The notes: generated by a model from the sequence alone, not told the origin. 46,319 nt of DNA from Cryobacterium sp. PH29-G1 (GCF_030063365.1 NZ_JASISY010000020.1:1-46319); one strand, 5' to 3'. Counted from the first letter of the stretch, positions 25,424 through 33,445 are shown. Made by a program: numbers and translations.

Positions 25424-26059
25424 ATGAGCCTTCGCCACGCGCTCCTGGCGCTGCTCACCGTGGAACCCATGACCGGGTACGACCTGTCGAAGGCGTTCCA
25501 GGCATCCGTTTCGCATGTCTGGCATGCCCCCGACTCGCAGATCTACCCGGAACTGCGCCGAATGGAAGCCGACGGCTTGCTCGTGGGTACCGAGGTGCCG
25601 TGGGGGCCGCGCGGCAAAAAACGTGAGTACAGTGTGACGCCGAAGGGACTCGACGCCTTTCGCGCCTGGATGAACGAGCCGCTCAGCTACACCCGGGAGC
25701 GTGACCCGGCGCATCTCAAGGCCGCCTACCTGGAGTGGGCCGAGCCCGACGCCGCCCGGGCGCAAATGCACGCACACATCGATGCCTATACGGCCCGCAG
25801 GGACGACTGGCGCGACAAGGTGCGCGAGATCGACACCGGCACCAGCACCATGCTCGAACAGCGACTCGCCCATGCGCCAGCGAGCGAGCACGCGAGCATT
25901 CGCGCCTACAAGCGCTACACCTACGAGGGCCTGATCGCTCGGGCCGAGCACGAGATCGAGTGGGCCGAACGCGGGCTCGCGCTCATCGATGAGCTCAACG
26001 CTGATGCGCCCACGGCCGCTCACCGCACTCGAGCGGATGCCGCGCCGCCGGCAACCTGA
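25424..26059 (+). CDS. vanR: PadR-family regulator, VanR-like
   Basis: A 211-residue PadR-type repressor. The winged helix (about 1-85) starts SLRHALLALLTVEPMTGYDLSKAF and includes SQIYPELRRMEADGLL and the REYSVTPKG wing. The C-terminal half (about 95-200) is a helical dimerisation domain with Glu/Ala-rich helices. Corynebacterium glutamicum uses a PadR-type VanR to repress its van genes, and this gene is divergent from vanA with two dyads between. Vanillate is therefore the expected inducer. SD AAGGGG precedes ATG 25424. It is convergent with the CoA ligase gene, and no clear terminator is visible between them. Confidence 0.83.
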   Translation: MSLRHALLALLTVEPMTGYDLSKAFQASVSHVWHAPDSQIYPELRRMEADGLLVGTEVPWGPRGKKREYSVTPKGLDAFRAWMNEPLSYTRERDPAHLKAAYLEWAEPDAARAQMHAHIDAYTARRDDWRDKVREIDTGTSTMLEQRLAHAPASEHASIRAYKRYTYEGLIARAEHEIEWAERGLALIDELNADAPTAAHRTRADAAPPAT

Positions 26060-26108
26060 CCAGGGTGAGCCGCAGCATCCGTTTGCCACCCGCCGAGCCG
26101 TGCGGTTG

Positions 26109-27659
26109 CTACACCGCGTGGGCCTTGCGCAGCTCCGCCTTGCGGATCTTGCCGCTCGCGGTGCGCGGCATTTCGGCGACGATCACGACGCGCTTGGGAA
26201 CCTTGTAACGCGCCAGTCGGTCCTGCAGGTGCATCTGGATAGCGTCGGCGTCGAGGGTGAAGCCGTCGCGTACGGTGATCACGGCGCACGGCACCTCACC
26301 CCACTTCTCGTCGGGAATGCCGATCACGGCCACGCTCGACACCGACTCGAGCTCGGAGATGGCGAGCTCGACTTCGGCCGGGTAGATGTTCTCACCGCCG
26401 GAGATGATCATGTCCTTCAGCCGGTCGGAGATGAACAGGTAGCCGTGTTCATCGGTGTAACCCATGTCACCGGAGCGAAACCAGACATTGCCCGCGTAGC
26501 TCTCGGCGGTGGCTTCGGCCCGGTTCCAGTACTCGCGAATGACGTTCGGGCCGGAGATCTGAATCTCACCGACCTCGCCGTCCGGCACTTCAGCGCCCGT
26601 TTCGTCGACGATGCGCACGTCGGTGAAGAAGTGCGGCAGCCCGGCGGAGCCGGCCTTCTCGCGCGACTTATGCGGGGCCAGGCTCGTGGCGCCGGGCGCG
26701 GTTTCGGTCAGTCCGTAACCGCCGGAAAACGACAGACCGCGCTTCTCGTAAGCCTCGAGCACCCGGGTGGGAACAGCCGAACCGCCGCAGGTCAGCTTCT
26801 GCAGCGAGCTGATGTCGGTGCTCGCCCAGTCCGGGTGCTCGCACAACAGCTGGTAGGTCGTGGGCACGCCGCTGATAATGGTGGCCTTGTGCTGCTCAAT
26901 CAGGTGCAAAGTGCGGCCCGGGTCGAACTTGGGCTCGAGCACGACGGATCCGCCCTTCAGCAGGGTCGGCAGCACGCCCATCCCCAGCGAGGCGACGTGG
27001 AACATCGGCGCGATCATGAGGGCCACGTCGCTGCTGACAAAGTCATAGTCGACGAGCACGTTGAAGCTGTTCCAGGTCATGTTGCCGTGCGTGAGCAGGG
27101 CGCCCTTGGGCTGGCCGGTCGTGCCGGAGGTGTAGAGAATGAGCGCGGGGTCATCGAGGGTCACGTTTTCGTCGCGGTGCGTGGCCGGGGCGCCCGCGAT
27201 GACCTCGTCGAGGTTTTCCACCAGCAGTCCGGCCGAGGCGGATTCGGCGGCGGGAGCGGCGGCATCCGCTACCCGAATGCGCTGCACCACCTGGGTGCCG
27301 GTCGAGCCACGCTCGGCCAGGTCGGTCAGGCTCACCGCGTGCACCAGAATGCGGCTGCCGGAATCGGTCAGTGCGAAGGCGATCTCGGGCGCGGCCAGGC
27401 GGGTGTTGAGCGGAACGAAGATGGCCCCGAGCACCCCGCAGGCGAACAGCGTCTCGAGAAAGGCCGGGTGATTTTCGCCGAGATAGGCGACCCGGTCACC
27501 CGAACGGATGCCGCGGGCATCGAGGGCGTTCGCCAGCCGGTCCACCCGTTCGGCGAATTCGCCGTAGCTGACGCGATCATCGCCGCTGATCAGCGCCGTC
27601 TGCTCGGCCGATTTCACTCGTCGGCGGTGGATCCAGGAACCGAGACCTTGGTTATGCAT
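26109..27659 (-). CDS. phdA: Acyl-CoA synthetase, probable hydroxycinnamate-CoA ligase
   Basis: An AMP-forming CoA ligase of 516 residues. The P-loop-like motif YTSGTTGQPKGALLTHGN is near residue 177, GYGLTETAP near 313, the hinge region FISDRLKDMIISGGENIYPAEVE near 420, and the adenylation Lys in RTASGKIRKAEL near 505. By position, at the end of a phd/cou-type gene set, it should activate p-coumarate, ferulate or caffeate to the CoA thioester (inference). The symbol is assigned by synteny. A long-chain fatty-acid ligase is the alternative reading from sequence alone. A hairpin-rich 105-base gap separates it from the upstream binding-protein gene. Confidence 0.78.
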   Translation of the reverse strand: MHNQGLGSWIHRRRVKSAEQTALISGDDRVSYGEFAERVDRLANALDARGIRSGDRVAYLGENHPAFLETLFACGVLGAIFVPLNTRLAAPEIAFALTDSGSRILVHAVSLTDLAERGSTGTQVVQRIRVADAAAPAAESASAGLLVENLDEVIAGAPATHRDENVTLDDPALILYTSGTTGQPKGALLTHGNMTWNSFNVLVDYDFVSSDVALMIAPMFHVASLGMGVLPTLLKGGSVVLEPKFDPGRTLHLIEQHKATIISGVPTTYQLLCEHPDWASTDISSLQKLTCGGSAVPTRVLEAYEKRGLSFSGGYGLTETAPGATSLAPHKSREKAGSAGLPHFFTDVRIVDETGAEVPDGEVGEIQISGPNVIREYWNRAEATAESYAGNVWFRSGDMGYTDEHGYLFISDRLKDMIISGGENIYPAEVELAISELESVSSVAVIGIPDEKWGEVPCAVITVRDGFTLDADAIQMHLQDRLARYKVPKRVVIVAEMPRTASGKIRKAELRKAHAV

Positions 27660-27680
27660 CGTTGCACGTACCTTTCACAC

Positions 27681-27750
27681 GCCTCCATTTTCGGAGGCAC
27701 TGACACTGGGCGGGTCAGGGGTGTGCCCACCGTACTACGGCGCACACCCC
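27681..27750 (-). other. Two hairpins between binding-protein and CoA-ligase genes
   Basis: GCCTCC-N6-GGAGGC at 27681-27698 and GGGGTGTGC...GCACACCCC at 27718-27750. They could lower read-through or protect the upstream mRNA so that the lipoprotein is made in excess over the ligase. No U-tract follows either. Confidence 0.5.
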
Positions 27751-27764
27751 CGGTTGCGAGCTGT

Positions 27765-28763
27765 TTAGCTGGCGATCATCGCGGCGACGTCGGGCGCGTT
27801 CGTCACGACGTTGTACTTCTGCATCAGCTCACCGAGGTCGGCGAGCACGGCCTCGGGCACCTCGCCGTCGAACGTCTCCATCTTCAGCTTGGCGGCCACG
27901 GCCGCGTCCATGCCCATAAAGGCCGGCAGGGTTGCACGCACATCGTCGGGGTTCGCTTCGGCCAGTTTGAGGGTTTCATCCACGGCGTCACGGAACTTGG
28001 CGAGGGTCTCGGCGTTGTTCGTGGCGTACTTGGCGCTCGTGAAGGTGACCATGGTGGGCAGCCCGGGGAGGGCCTGCTGGTTCGGGTATCCGATGAGTTT
28101 GAAGTCGGCGCTCGCGAGCGCCTTGCTCAAAAACGGCTCCGGCACCCAGATGGCGTCGGTGTTGCCGGCGGCGAGCTGGGCTTCCATGTCGGGGAACGGC
28201 ATCTCGTTGAACTTGATCAGAGACGGATCACCGCCGTCTTGCTCGGTGCTCTCCTTGATGGTGAGGTCTCCCTGGGTGCTCACCGCATTGACCGACACGG
28301 TCTTGCTTTCGAGGTCGGCAAAGCCGTCGATGCCCGAATCGGTGCGCACGACAACACCGTTGATGTCGTCGCCGTCGGCCTTGGAGTTGCTGTAGCCGGT
28401 GACGATCTCCATTTCGAGGCCCTTATCAACGGCGACCATCACCGACAGCGGGTTACCGATGGCAAAATCCATGCTGCCCGCGTAGACGGCGGGCAGCATC
28501 GCGGCGCCACCCTGACCGGTCTGCAGCTGCACGTCCAGGCCGTGCTTTTCAAAGATGCCCTCGTCGATGCCGTACTGCATGGCAACCGACGGCGCGATCG
28601 CGAGCACGCCTACCGTCACGGTGGTGAGGGCGCCGTCGGCGGCGTCGGGCGGCACATCGGCGGCGGGTGTCGCGCCGGCGCAGCCGGTGAGGGCCAGAGC
28701 GACGACGGCGAGGCCGGCCAGGCCGGTGACGGTGCGAACGCGGGTCAGGTTACTGTGAAACAT
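27765..28763 (-). CDS. Orphan ABC substrate-binding lipoprotein (NMT1/SsuA type)
   Basis: A 332-residue lipoprotein with signal and lipobox LTGC (Cys27), then an NMT1/SsuA-like binding domain (VTVGVLAIAPSVAMQYGIDEGIFEKHGL; MDFAIGNPLSVMVAVDKGLE). It is a paralogue of the binding protein at 19501 and shares the same order of motifs. No permease or ATPase is adjacent. It lies inside the phenylpropanoid operon, between the hydratase and the ligase, where other actinobacteria have an MFS importer (CouT/PhdT). It probably captures a hydroxycinnamate and may dock on the 20515-22938 permeases. ATG 28763 has AGAGG as SD. Confidence 0.82.
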   Translation of the reverse strand: MFHSNLTRVRTVTGLAGLAVVALALTGCAGATPAADVPPDAADGALTTVTVGVLAIAPSVAMQYGIDEGIFEKHGLDVQLQTGQGGAAMLPAVYAGSMDFAIGNPLSVMVAVDKGLEMEIVTGYSNSKADGDDINGVVVRTDSGIDGFADLESKTVSVNAVSTQGDLTIKESTEQDGGDPSLIKFNEMPFPDMEAQLAAGNTDAIWVPEPFLSKALASADFKLIGYPNQQALPGLPTMVTFTSAKYATNNAETLAKFRDAVDETLKLAEANPDDVRATLPAFMGMDAAVAAKLKMETFDGEVPEAVLADLGELMQKYNVVTNAPDVAAMIAS

Positions 28764-28812
28764 GGTGCCTCTTCCTTGAGGGTTGTGTGATGTGCAGTGC
28801 AGCGGATGCGGG

Positions 28813-29268
28813 TCAAACGTAGAAGCGGTACAGCGAGTGCGCGACGACGGCTGGTTTGGTGCCGCCCTCAATCTCGATGGTCTGGTCGACGCCGAGCTGC
28901 ACGCCGCCGGCGATCTCGGTGACGCTGGCGATGGTCGCCCGCATGCGGATTCTCGAACCGACGGTGACGGGTGAGGGAAAACGCACCTTGTCCAGGCCGT
29001 AGTTGACCTTGGTGGTCACGTCGGTCACGTCGAGCAGTTCGGTCCAGAACGGGATCGCGAGCGACAGGGTGAGAAACCCGTGCGCAACGGTGGTGCCGAA
29101 CGGCCCGTCCTTGGCCTTGACCGGGTCGGTGTGCAACCACTGGTGATCATCGGTGGCGTCGGCGAAGGTGTCGATCTGGGTCTGGTCGACCTCGATGTAG
29201 TCGGTGTAGCCCAGGTCGGTGCCGGCCAGGCCGGGCAGTTCGGCGAAGGTGGTGACGGTGGTGCTCAT
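28813..29268 (-). CDS. phdE: MaoC-family hydratase of side-chain degradation
   Basis: A 151-residue single hot-dog MaoC-type hydratase. The R-hydratase motif appears as FADATDDHQWLHTDP (about residues 34-48) and FGTTVAHGFLTLSL (about 56-69), containing the catalytic Asp and His. It should add water to p-coumaroyl- or feruloyl-CoA, giving the 3-hydroxy-3-arylpropionyl-CoA. ATG 29268 has AAGGAG as SD. The order SDR, hydrolase, acyl-CoA dehydrogenase, hydratase equals that of the Corynebacterium phdBCDE operon, from which the symbol is taken. A generic acyl dehydratase role is the alternative. Confidence 0.8.
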   Translation of the reverse strand: MSTTVTTFAELPGLAGTDLGYTDYIEVDQTQIDTFADATDDHQWLHTDPVKAKDGPFGTTVAHGFLTLSLAIPFWTELLDVTDVTTKVNYGLDKVRFPSPVTVGSRIRMRATIASVTEIAGGVQLGVDQTIEIEGGTKPAVVAHSLYRFYV

Positions 29269-29317
29269 GGCGCTCCTTATATATCCAGATGAGACGATGG
29301 CGGGTGAGGCGAAAGGG

Positions 29318-30469
29318 TTAGCTGAAGGCGCTCTGCCCGGTGACGGCGCGTCCGACGATGAGGCTGTTGATCTCGTGCGTACCCTCGTAGGAGTACACGG
29401 CCTCGGCATCGGCATGAAACCGGGCGACATCGGTGTCGAGGGTGATGCCGTTGCCGCCGACGATTTCGCGAGCCAACGCCACGGTGTGGCGCATCCGCTC
29501 GCAACAGAACATCTTCGCGAGCGCCGAATTCTCCTCGGTGAATACGCCGGCCTCCTGCTGCTGGCTGAGCCGCACGACCAGGCCGAGCGACGCCGTGACG
29601 TTGCCGAGCATGGTGGCGAGCTTCTGCTGGGTGAGCTGAAAAGCGGCGAGCGGCTTGCCGAACTGCTCACGGGTTTTCGCGTAGCGCAGGGCCGCCTCGT
29701 AGGCGCCGGCCTGCAGGCCGGTGGCGATCCACGCCACGTCGGAGCGCATCGAGCGCAACAGGGCGGCGACATCCTTGAACGAGTTGATGCGCTGCAGGCG
29801 GTCGGTCTCGGCCACCTGCACGTTGACGAGGTCGATGTCGGCGTTCTGCATGATGCGCAGGCTGGTTTTGCGCTGGATTTTGCGGAGGATGACGCCGGGG
29901 GCATCCGCTGCTACGAGGAAGGCCTTCACCTGACCGTCGGCCTCGTCGCGGGCGAAGACGGCGAGTACGTCGGCGCTCGAGGCGCCGCCGATCCAGCGCT
30001 TCGCCCCATTGAGCACCCAGGTATCGCCGGTGCGACGCGCGGTTGTGGCGAGCCCGCCGGCGATGTCGGAGCCGTGCTCGGGTTCGGTCAGCGCAAAGAC
30101 GCCGGTGCAATCGAAGCTCGCGATTCTCGCGTCGAGCGCAGCGACTTGCGCTGGGCTGCCGCCCAGGTTCACGGTGGTGCGAAACAGTCCCGACTGGGCG
30201 TTGTAGAACGTGGCAACGGATGCGTCGGTGCGGGCCAGTTCGAAATTGCGAAAGCCGCCGTAGAGTGCGCTCGTGCCCGCGTTCATGAGGTCGAGTTCGA
30301 CCAGCTTCGGCACGATCTGGTACGGAAACTCCCCCGCCTCCCAGTGATCGGCGAGCAGCGGCTGCACCTCACGGTCGAGCACCTCCCGCAGGCCCTGTAA
30401 CACCGCAAGCTCGTCATCGCTGAGCAGGGTGGAGTAGCCGAACTGATCGCTCGGGTAGAAGGCGGTCAT
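29318..30469 (-). CDS. phdD: Acyl-CoA dehydrogenase, phenylpropionyl-CoA type
   Basis: A 383-residue flavoprotein acyl-CoA dehydrogenase with FALTEPEHGSD near residue 133, NGAKRWIGG near 160, RYAKTREQFGKP near 265, and the catalytic Glu candidate in VYSYEGTHEIN near 361. In the phd system this enzyme oxidises saturated phenylpropionyl-CoA to the cinnamoyl-CoA level, so that dihydro-compounds enter the same path. ATG 30469 is chosen because it overlaps the upstream stop as ATGA; an ATG six bases earlier is possible. It is related to the dehydrogenase at 7833. Confidence 0.85.
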   Translation of the reverse strand: MTAFYPSDQFGYSTLLSDDELAVLQGLREVLDREVQPLLADHWEAGEFPYQIVPKLVELDLMNAGTSALYGGFRNFELARTDASVATFYNAQSGLFRTTVNLGGSPAQVAALDARIASFDCTGVFALTEPEHGSDIAGGLATTARRTGDTWVLNGAKRWIGGASSADVLAVFARDEADGQVKAFLVAADAPGVILRKIQRKTSLRIMQNADIDLVNVQVAETDRLQRINSFKDVAALLRSMRSDVAWIATGLQAGAYEAALRYAKTREQFGKPLAAFQLTQQKLATMLGNVTASLGLVVRLSQQQEAGVFTEENSALAKMFCCERMRHTVALAREIVGGNGITLDTDVARFHADAEAVYSYEGTHEINSLIVGRAVTGQSAFS

Positions 30470-31350
30470 GCGCACAGTCCGAGCAGGCGGATGGCGTTGT
30501 CTCGCAGAATCTTCGGCCGCACACTGTCTTTGAGGTTGAGATCGGCGAAGTCCTTCAGCCAGCGGTCCGGGCTGATCAGCGGAAAATCACTGCCGAAGAG
30601 CACCTTGTCTTGCAGAAAGGAGTTGGCCTGGCGCACGAGGTTCTCGGGAAAGTACTTGGGCGACCAGCCCGAGAGGTCGATGTAGACGTTCTGTTTGTGG
30701 GTGGCGACGGCGAGGGCTTCGTCCTGCCACGGCACGCTCGGGTGCGCCATGATGATCGGCAACTCGGGAAAGTCGGCGGCGACGTTGTCGAGCAGCATCG
30801 GGTTGGACAGGCCAAGCTTGAGGCCGAAACCGCCGGGCAGGCCCGAACCGATACCGGTTTGGCCGGTGTGAAAGATCGTGGGCAGCCCGAGGGTCTGCAG
30901 GGTGGCCCAGAGCGGGTAGAACTGCTCGTCGCTCGGGTTGAAGTTCTGCACGGTCGGGTGGAATTTGAACCCGCGCACCCCGAAATCTCCGACCAGGCGC
31001 TCGGCCTGGGTGATCGCAGCCGCTCCCCGGGTGGGGTCGACCGAGCCGAACGGAATCAGCACGTCGTTGTTGCGGGCGGCACCGATCGCGATCTCTTCGC
31101 TGCTGTTCGGCGGGTGGTTCAGGTTGCGGGAGGCGTCGACGGTGAAAACGACCGCGGCCATCTTGCGTTCGCGATACAGGTCGGCGATCTCGTCGAGGCC
31201 GGGCCGGGGGGCATCCGTTTTGAAATATTTGCTCGCGGCGTCGACGAGCGGCTGCGGCAGGGCGTTGTGCCCGTCGTCGCCGACCTCGATGTGCACGTGC
31301 GTGTCGATGGCCGTGAGCGCGTCAACGTTGAGGCCCAGTTCGTAGACCAT
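30466..31350 (-). CDS. phdC: Amidohydrolase-family beta-ketoacyl-CoA hydrolase
   Basis: A 294-residue TIM-barrel metal-dependent hydrolase (amidohydrolase_2, ACMSD-like). The metal HxH is in IDTHVHIE near residue 16; further ligands are the His of IFHTGQT near 155, of IMAHPSV near 190, and the Asp of LFGSDFP near 243. In Rhodococcus CouN and the Corynebacterium phd pathway such an enzyme cleaves the aryl beta-ketoacyl-CoA to 4-hydroxybenzoate or vanillate plus acetyl-CoA, in place of a thiolase. ATG 31350 is chosen because it lies two bases after the SDR stop; the upstream extension is Arg-rich shadow. Confidence 0.83.
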   Translation of the reverse strand: MVYELGLNVDALTAIDTHVHIEVGDDGHNALPQPLVDAASKYFKTDAPRPGLDEIADLYRERKMAAVVFTVDASRNLNHPPNSSEEIAIGAARNNDVLIPFGSVDPTRGAAAITQAERLVGDFGVRGFKFHPTVQNFNPSDEQFYPLWATLQTLGLPTIFHTGQTGIGSGLPGGFGLKLGLSNPMLLDNVAADFPELPIIMAHPSVPWQDEALAVATHKQNVYIDLSGWSPKYFPENLVRQANSFLQDKVLFGSDFPLISPDRWLKDFADLNLKDSVRPKILRDNAIRLLGLCA

Positions 31351-31352
31351 CG

Positions 31353-32312
31353 CTAGTTCGCCGCGACGGGCTGCAACTCGGCGGGCAGCTCGGGCAGTTT
31401 CTCGCCGACGCTTTGCAGTTTGTCGCCGAACAGCGCGGAGAAGTCTTCGCTCAAGGTTTCGACGCTCCACCCGCCGGTCTCGAAGGCGGTCGCGACGACC
31501 TCGGGGTGCGACCAGAGCTGAACCCGGTCGCCGCCGGAGCCGATGACCTGGCCGGTGACGCCGGCCGCAGCATCGGAGGCGAGAAAGCCGACGACTCCGG
31601 CCACGTCCTGCGCGGTGCCGTAGCCGAGCACCCGGCGGGCGAAGGGCGGCATGGTCTCGCCGCGAGCTGCGGCATCATTGAAGGCTTTGAAGAAGGGCAC
31701 GGTGTCGGTCATCGCGGTCGCCGCGACCGGCACGACCGCGTTCACGGTGACGTTGGCGCGAGCCAGTTCCATCGACCAGGTGCGCACCATGCCCACGATG
31801 CCGGCCTTGGCGGCAGCGTAGTTGGTCTGGCCGAAGTTGCCGCGCTGACCGGTGGGCGAGCCGATGCAGATGATGCGGCCACCCTCGCCCTGTTCGCGAA
31901 AACGAATTGCCGCCTCACGAACACAGGTGAATGTACCGCGCAGGTGCACGTTGATGACAGCGTCGAAGTCGTCGTCGGTCATCTTCCAGACCACGGTGTC
32001 GCGCAGCACGCCGGCGTTGGTGACGAGAATGTCGAGACGGCCGAAGCTGTCGACGGCGGTTTGCACAAGCTGTTGCGCGGTGGCGGTCGAACCCACCGGG
32101 GCGACGACGGCCACGGCCTGGCCTCCTTCGGCAACGATGGTCGCGACGGCGTCATCGGCGATCAGCTGGTCGACATCGTTGATCACAACGGATGCCCCCT
32201 GCCGTGCCAGTTCCTGCGCGTAAGCGAGTCCGAGCCCTCGGCCGCTGCCGGTCACGATCGCTACCTTGCCTTTCAACAGCGTGCCGGTGGGGGGCATGTT
32301 CGTCAACGTCAT
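31353..32312 (-). CDS. phdB: SDR dehydrogenase of side-chain degradation
   Basis: A 319-residue short-chain dehydrogenase oxidising the 3-hydroxyacyl-CoA to the 3-oxoacyl-CoA. It has cofactor motif VTGSGRGLGLAYA near residue 21, NAG (VTNAGVLRD) near 105, and the active-site Tyr/Lys in TNYAAAKAG near 172. A C-terminal extension of about 70 residues (AFETGGWSVETLSEDFSALF) resembles that of multifunctional-enzyme-like dehydrogenases. ATG 32312 has GAGGAG as SD. It is the first gene of the minus-strand phd-like operon, divergent from the MarR gene; the symbol is by synteny and corresponds to CouO in Rhodococcus. Confidence 0.83.
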   Translation of the reverse strand: MTLTNMPPTGTLLKGKVAIVTGSGRGLGLAYAQELARQGASVVINDVDQLIADDAVATIVAEGGQAVAVVAPVGSTATAQQLVQTAVDSFGRLDILVTNAGVLRDTVVWKMTDDDFDAVINVHLRGTFTCVREAAIRFREQGEGGRIICIGSPTGQRGNFGQTNYAAAKAGIVGMVRTWSMELARANVTVNAVVPVAATAMTDTVPFFKAFNDAAARGETMPPFARRVLGYGTAQDVAGVVGFLASDAAAGVTGQVIGSGGDRVQLWSHPEVVATAFETGGWSVETLSEDFSALFGDKLQSVGEKLPELPAELQPVAAN

Positions 32313-32387
32313 TGTGACTCCTCGTTCGATTGTGGCGTCGATGCCACGGGGCTCTGCCGTGCGGTAAAACCAATGAAAACCTATACC

Positions 32388-32402
32388 GTTGAAAATGTCA
32401 AC
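32388..32402. promoter_or_regulatory. MarR-type operator in the divergent promoter region
   Basis: A 15-bp palindrome GTTGAAAATGTCAAC (GTTGA-N5-TCAAC). It overlaps the -35 of the MarR gene (TTGAAA) and, on the other strand, a consensus TTGACA that could serve the catabolic operon. Confidence 0.65.
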
Positions 32403-32416
32403 TAATTTGCTAGGGT
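32389..32416 (+). promoter_or_regulatory. Promoter of MarR gene, apparently leaderless
   Basis: TTGAAA (32389-32394), 16-base spacer, TAGGGT (32411-32416). The expected start of transcription, about seven bases on, coincides with ATG 32424, so the mRNA is probably leaderless; no SD is present. Confidence 0.55.
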
Positions 32417-32423
32417 TTATCCT

Positions 32424-33107
32424 ATGGAAATGACAAAGTCCGTTCCGGCCGTAAAAGCGCCCCTGGTTTCCCGCGCCGAGGGTGCGGCCGGCGCGCCGGC
32501 AGAGTTCGTTGGCACTGGCGCTGGCGCTGGCGCTGGCCCTGGCGCTGGCACCGGCACCGGCACCGGCACCGGCACTAGCACCGGCACTAGCACTGGCGCT
32601 GGCCCTGGCCCTGGCCCTGGCGAGCAAACGAGAGCCGCCGACCCGGCTGCCGACCGCCTGCGCGATTCCGATCGGTTGCGCGATACCGACCTCGCCAACG
32701 AGATCGAGTTCATGACGGCGCGAGCCCGATCCGTTGGCTCGGCCCGGGCCAACAGCATGCTCGCCGAGCTCGATCTGCGCGTGCGATCGTATTCCGTGCT
32801 ATCGCTGGCCTGCAGCGGCCAGAACCCCTCGCAACGCGAACTCGCCGGGTTTCTCAGCCTCGACCCCAGCCAAATTGTGGCCCTCGTCGACCATCTGGAA
32901 CAGCTCGGCGCCGTCACCCGCGAGCAGGATCCGCGCGATCGCCGCTCCAAAGTGATCGTGGCCACCCCGGCTGGCCGGGAACTCTACCGGCAGGCCGGCG
33001 CCATGATTCAGGCGGCCGAGGACCGATCCCTCCGGGGCCTCAGCAGTGCCGAGCGGGACCAGCTGCGCTCCCTACTGCGCCGCATCGCCTTCGAACCCGC
33101 TCCCTGA
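32424..33107 (+). CDS. phdR: MarR-family regulator with Gly/Ala/Thr repeat N-terminus
   Basis: A 227-residue MarR-type regulator. The winged-helix domain occupies about residues 90-220 (RSYSVLSLACSGQNPSQRELAGFLSL, then DPSQIVALVDHLEQLGAV and the wing REQDPRDRRSKVI). It is preceded by about 30 residues of low-complexity Gly-Ala/Thr/Ser/Pro repeats (about 30-65) encoded by tandem hexanucleotides, which is unusual for this family. MarR repressors CouR and PhdR control the matching catabolic genes in Rhodococcus and Corynebacterium and respond to the hydroxycinnamoyl-CoA. The same role is inferred here from divergence and the operator at 32388. ATG 32713 could make a normal-length protein if the repeat were not translated. 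Confidence 0.82.
   Translation: MEMTKSVPAVKAPLVSRAEGAAGAPAEFVGTGAGAGAGPGAGTGTGTGTGTSTGTSTGAGPGPGPGEQTRAADPAADRLRDSDRLRDTDLANEIEFMTARARSVGSARANSMLAELDLRVRSYSVLSLACSGQNPSQRELAGFLSLDPSQIVALVDHLEQLGAVTREQDPRDRRSKVIVATPAGRELYRQAGAMIQAAEDRSLRGLSSAERDQLRSLLRRIAFEPAP
32511..32624 (+). repeat. Hexanucleotide tandem repeat inside the MarR gene
   Basis: About 19 units of GGC-NCT/NCC type (GGCGCT, GGCACC, GGCCCT, GGCACTAGC variants). The unit length keeps the frame, so copy-number change would only lengthen or shorten the Gly-X linker. Confidence 0.85.
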
Positions 33108-33263
33108 CGCGCCGGCCGGCCTGGCTGCCCACCGGCCCACCTGCCTGTCTGTCTGTCTGCCCGCCCCGGATTCCAGTCCGCCCGGACTTCCTGCCTGCCC
33201 ACTTGCACACCTGGCTGCTCGCCTGCCTGCATCCGCTCGGCAACCGCTCGGCCAGCCCGCCCA
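33108..33263. other. CT-rich intergenic stretch
   Basis: Between the MarR gene and the palindromic element there is a skewed C/T-rich tract with CTGC/CTGT repeats (for example TGTCTGTCTGTCTG near 33148). I see no gene, RNA or clear terminator. Confidence 0.5.
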
Positions 33264-33359
33264 GCGCATAACTCCTGCAATTTGAGAGCTCGCCAGAACT
33301 TCACCGCGCCATTCCGCGGAAGTCGGCGCTGGCCTGAAGAAATTGCAGGAGTTATGCGC
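33264..33359. repeat. Palindromic element with 20-bp perfect inverted ends
   Basis: GCGCATAACTCCTGCAATTT at 33264-33283 and its exact complement at 33340-33359 enclose 56 bases that hold a smaller bulged hairpin (CTTC.CCGCG / CGCGG.AAG). It looks like a REP- or MITE-type intergenic element; no target duplication is evident. It may also terminate the MarR transcript. Confidence 0.75.
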
Positions 33360-33445
33360 CGGGGAAGCGCGAGAACCGGATGCGCAGGATCTGACCGTTT
33401 TGTATTTCAGGCGGGTTACAGGTTGACCCAATGTCCCCCAAATGG

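Noticed and set aside
25989..28790. A 933-codon open frame on the plus strand opposite the CoA ligase and binding-protein genes
   Set aside because: It is His/Gly/Val/Arg-rich with no domain pattern and lies antisense to two clear genes; this is a normal shadow of high-GC coding sequence.
28813..29904. A longer version of the MaoC gene extending upstream into the acyl-CoA dehydrogenase region
   Set aside because: The extra residues are Arg/Pro/Ser-rich shadow; ATG 29268 has AAGGAG as SD and gives the normal single-domain length.
31353..32627. An upstream extension of the SDR gene with an Ala-Ser/Ala-Gly repeat N-terminus
   Set aside because: The extension is the antisense of the hexanucleotide repeat in the MarR gene and crosses the divergent promoter; ATG 32312 has a good SD.
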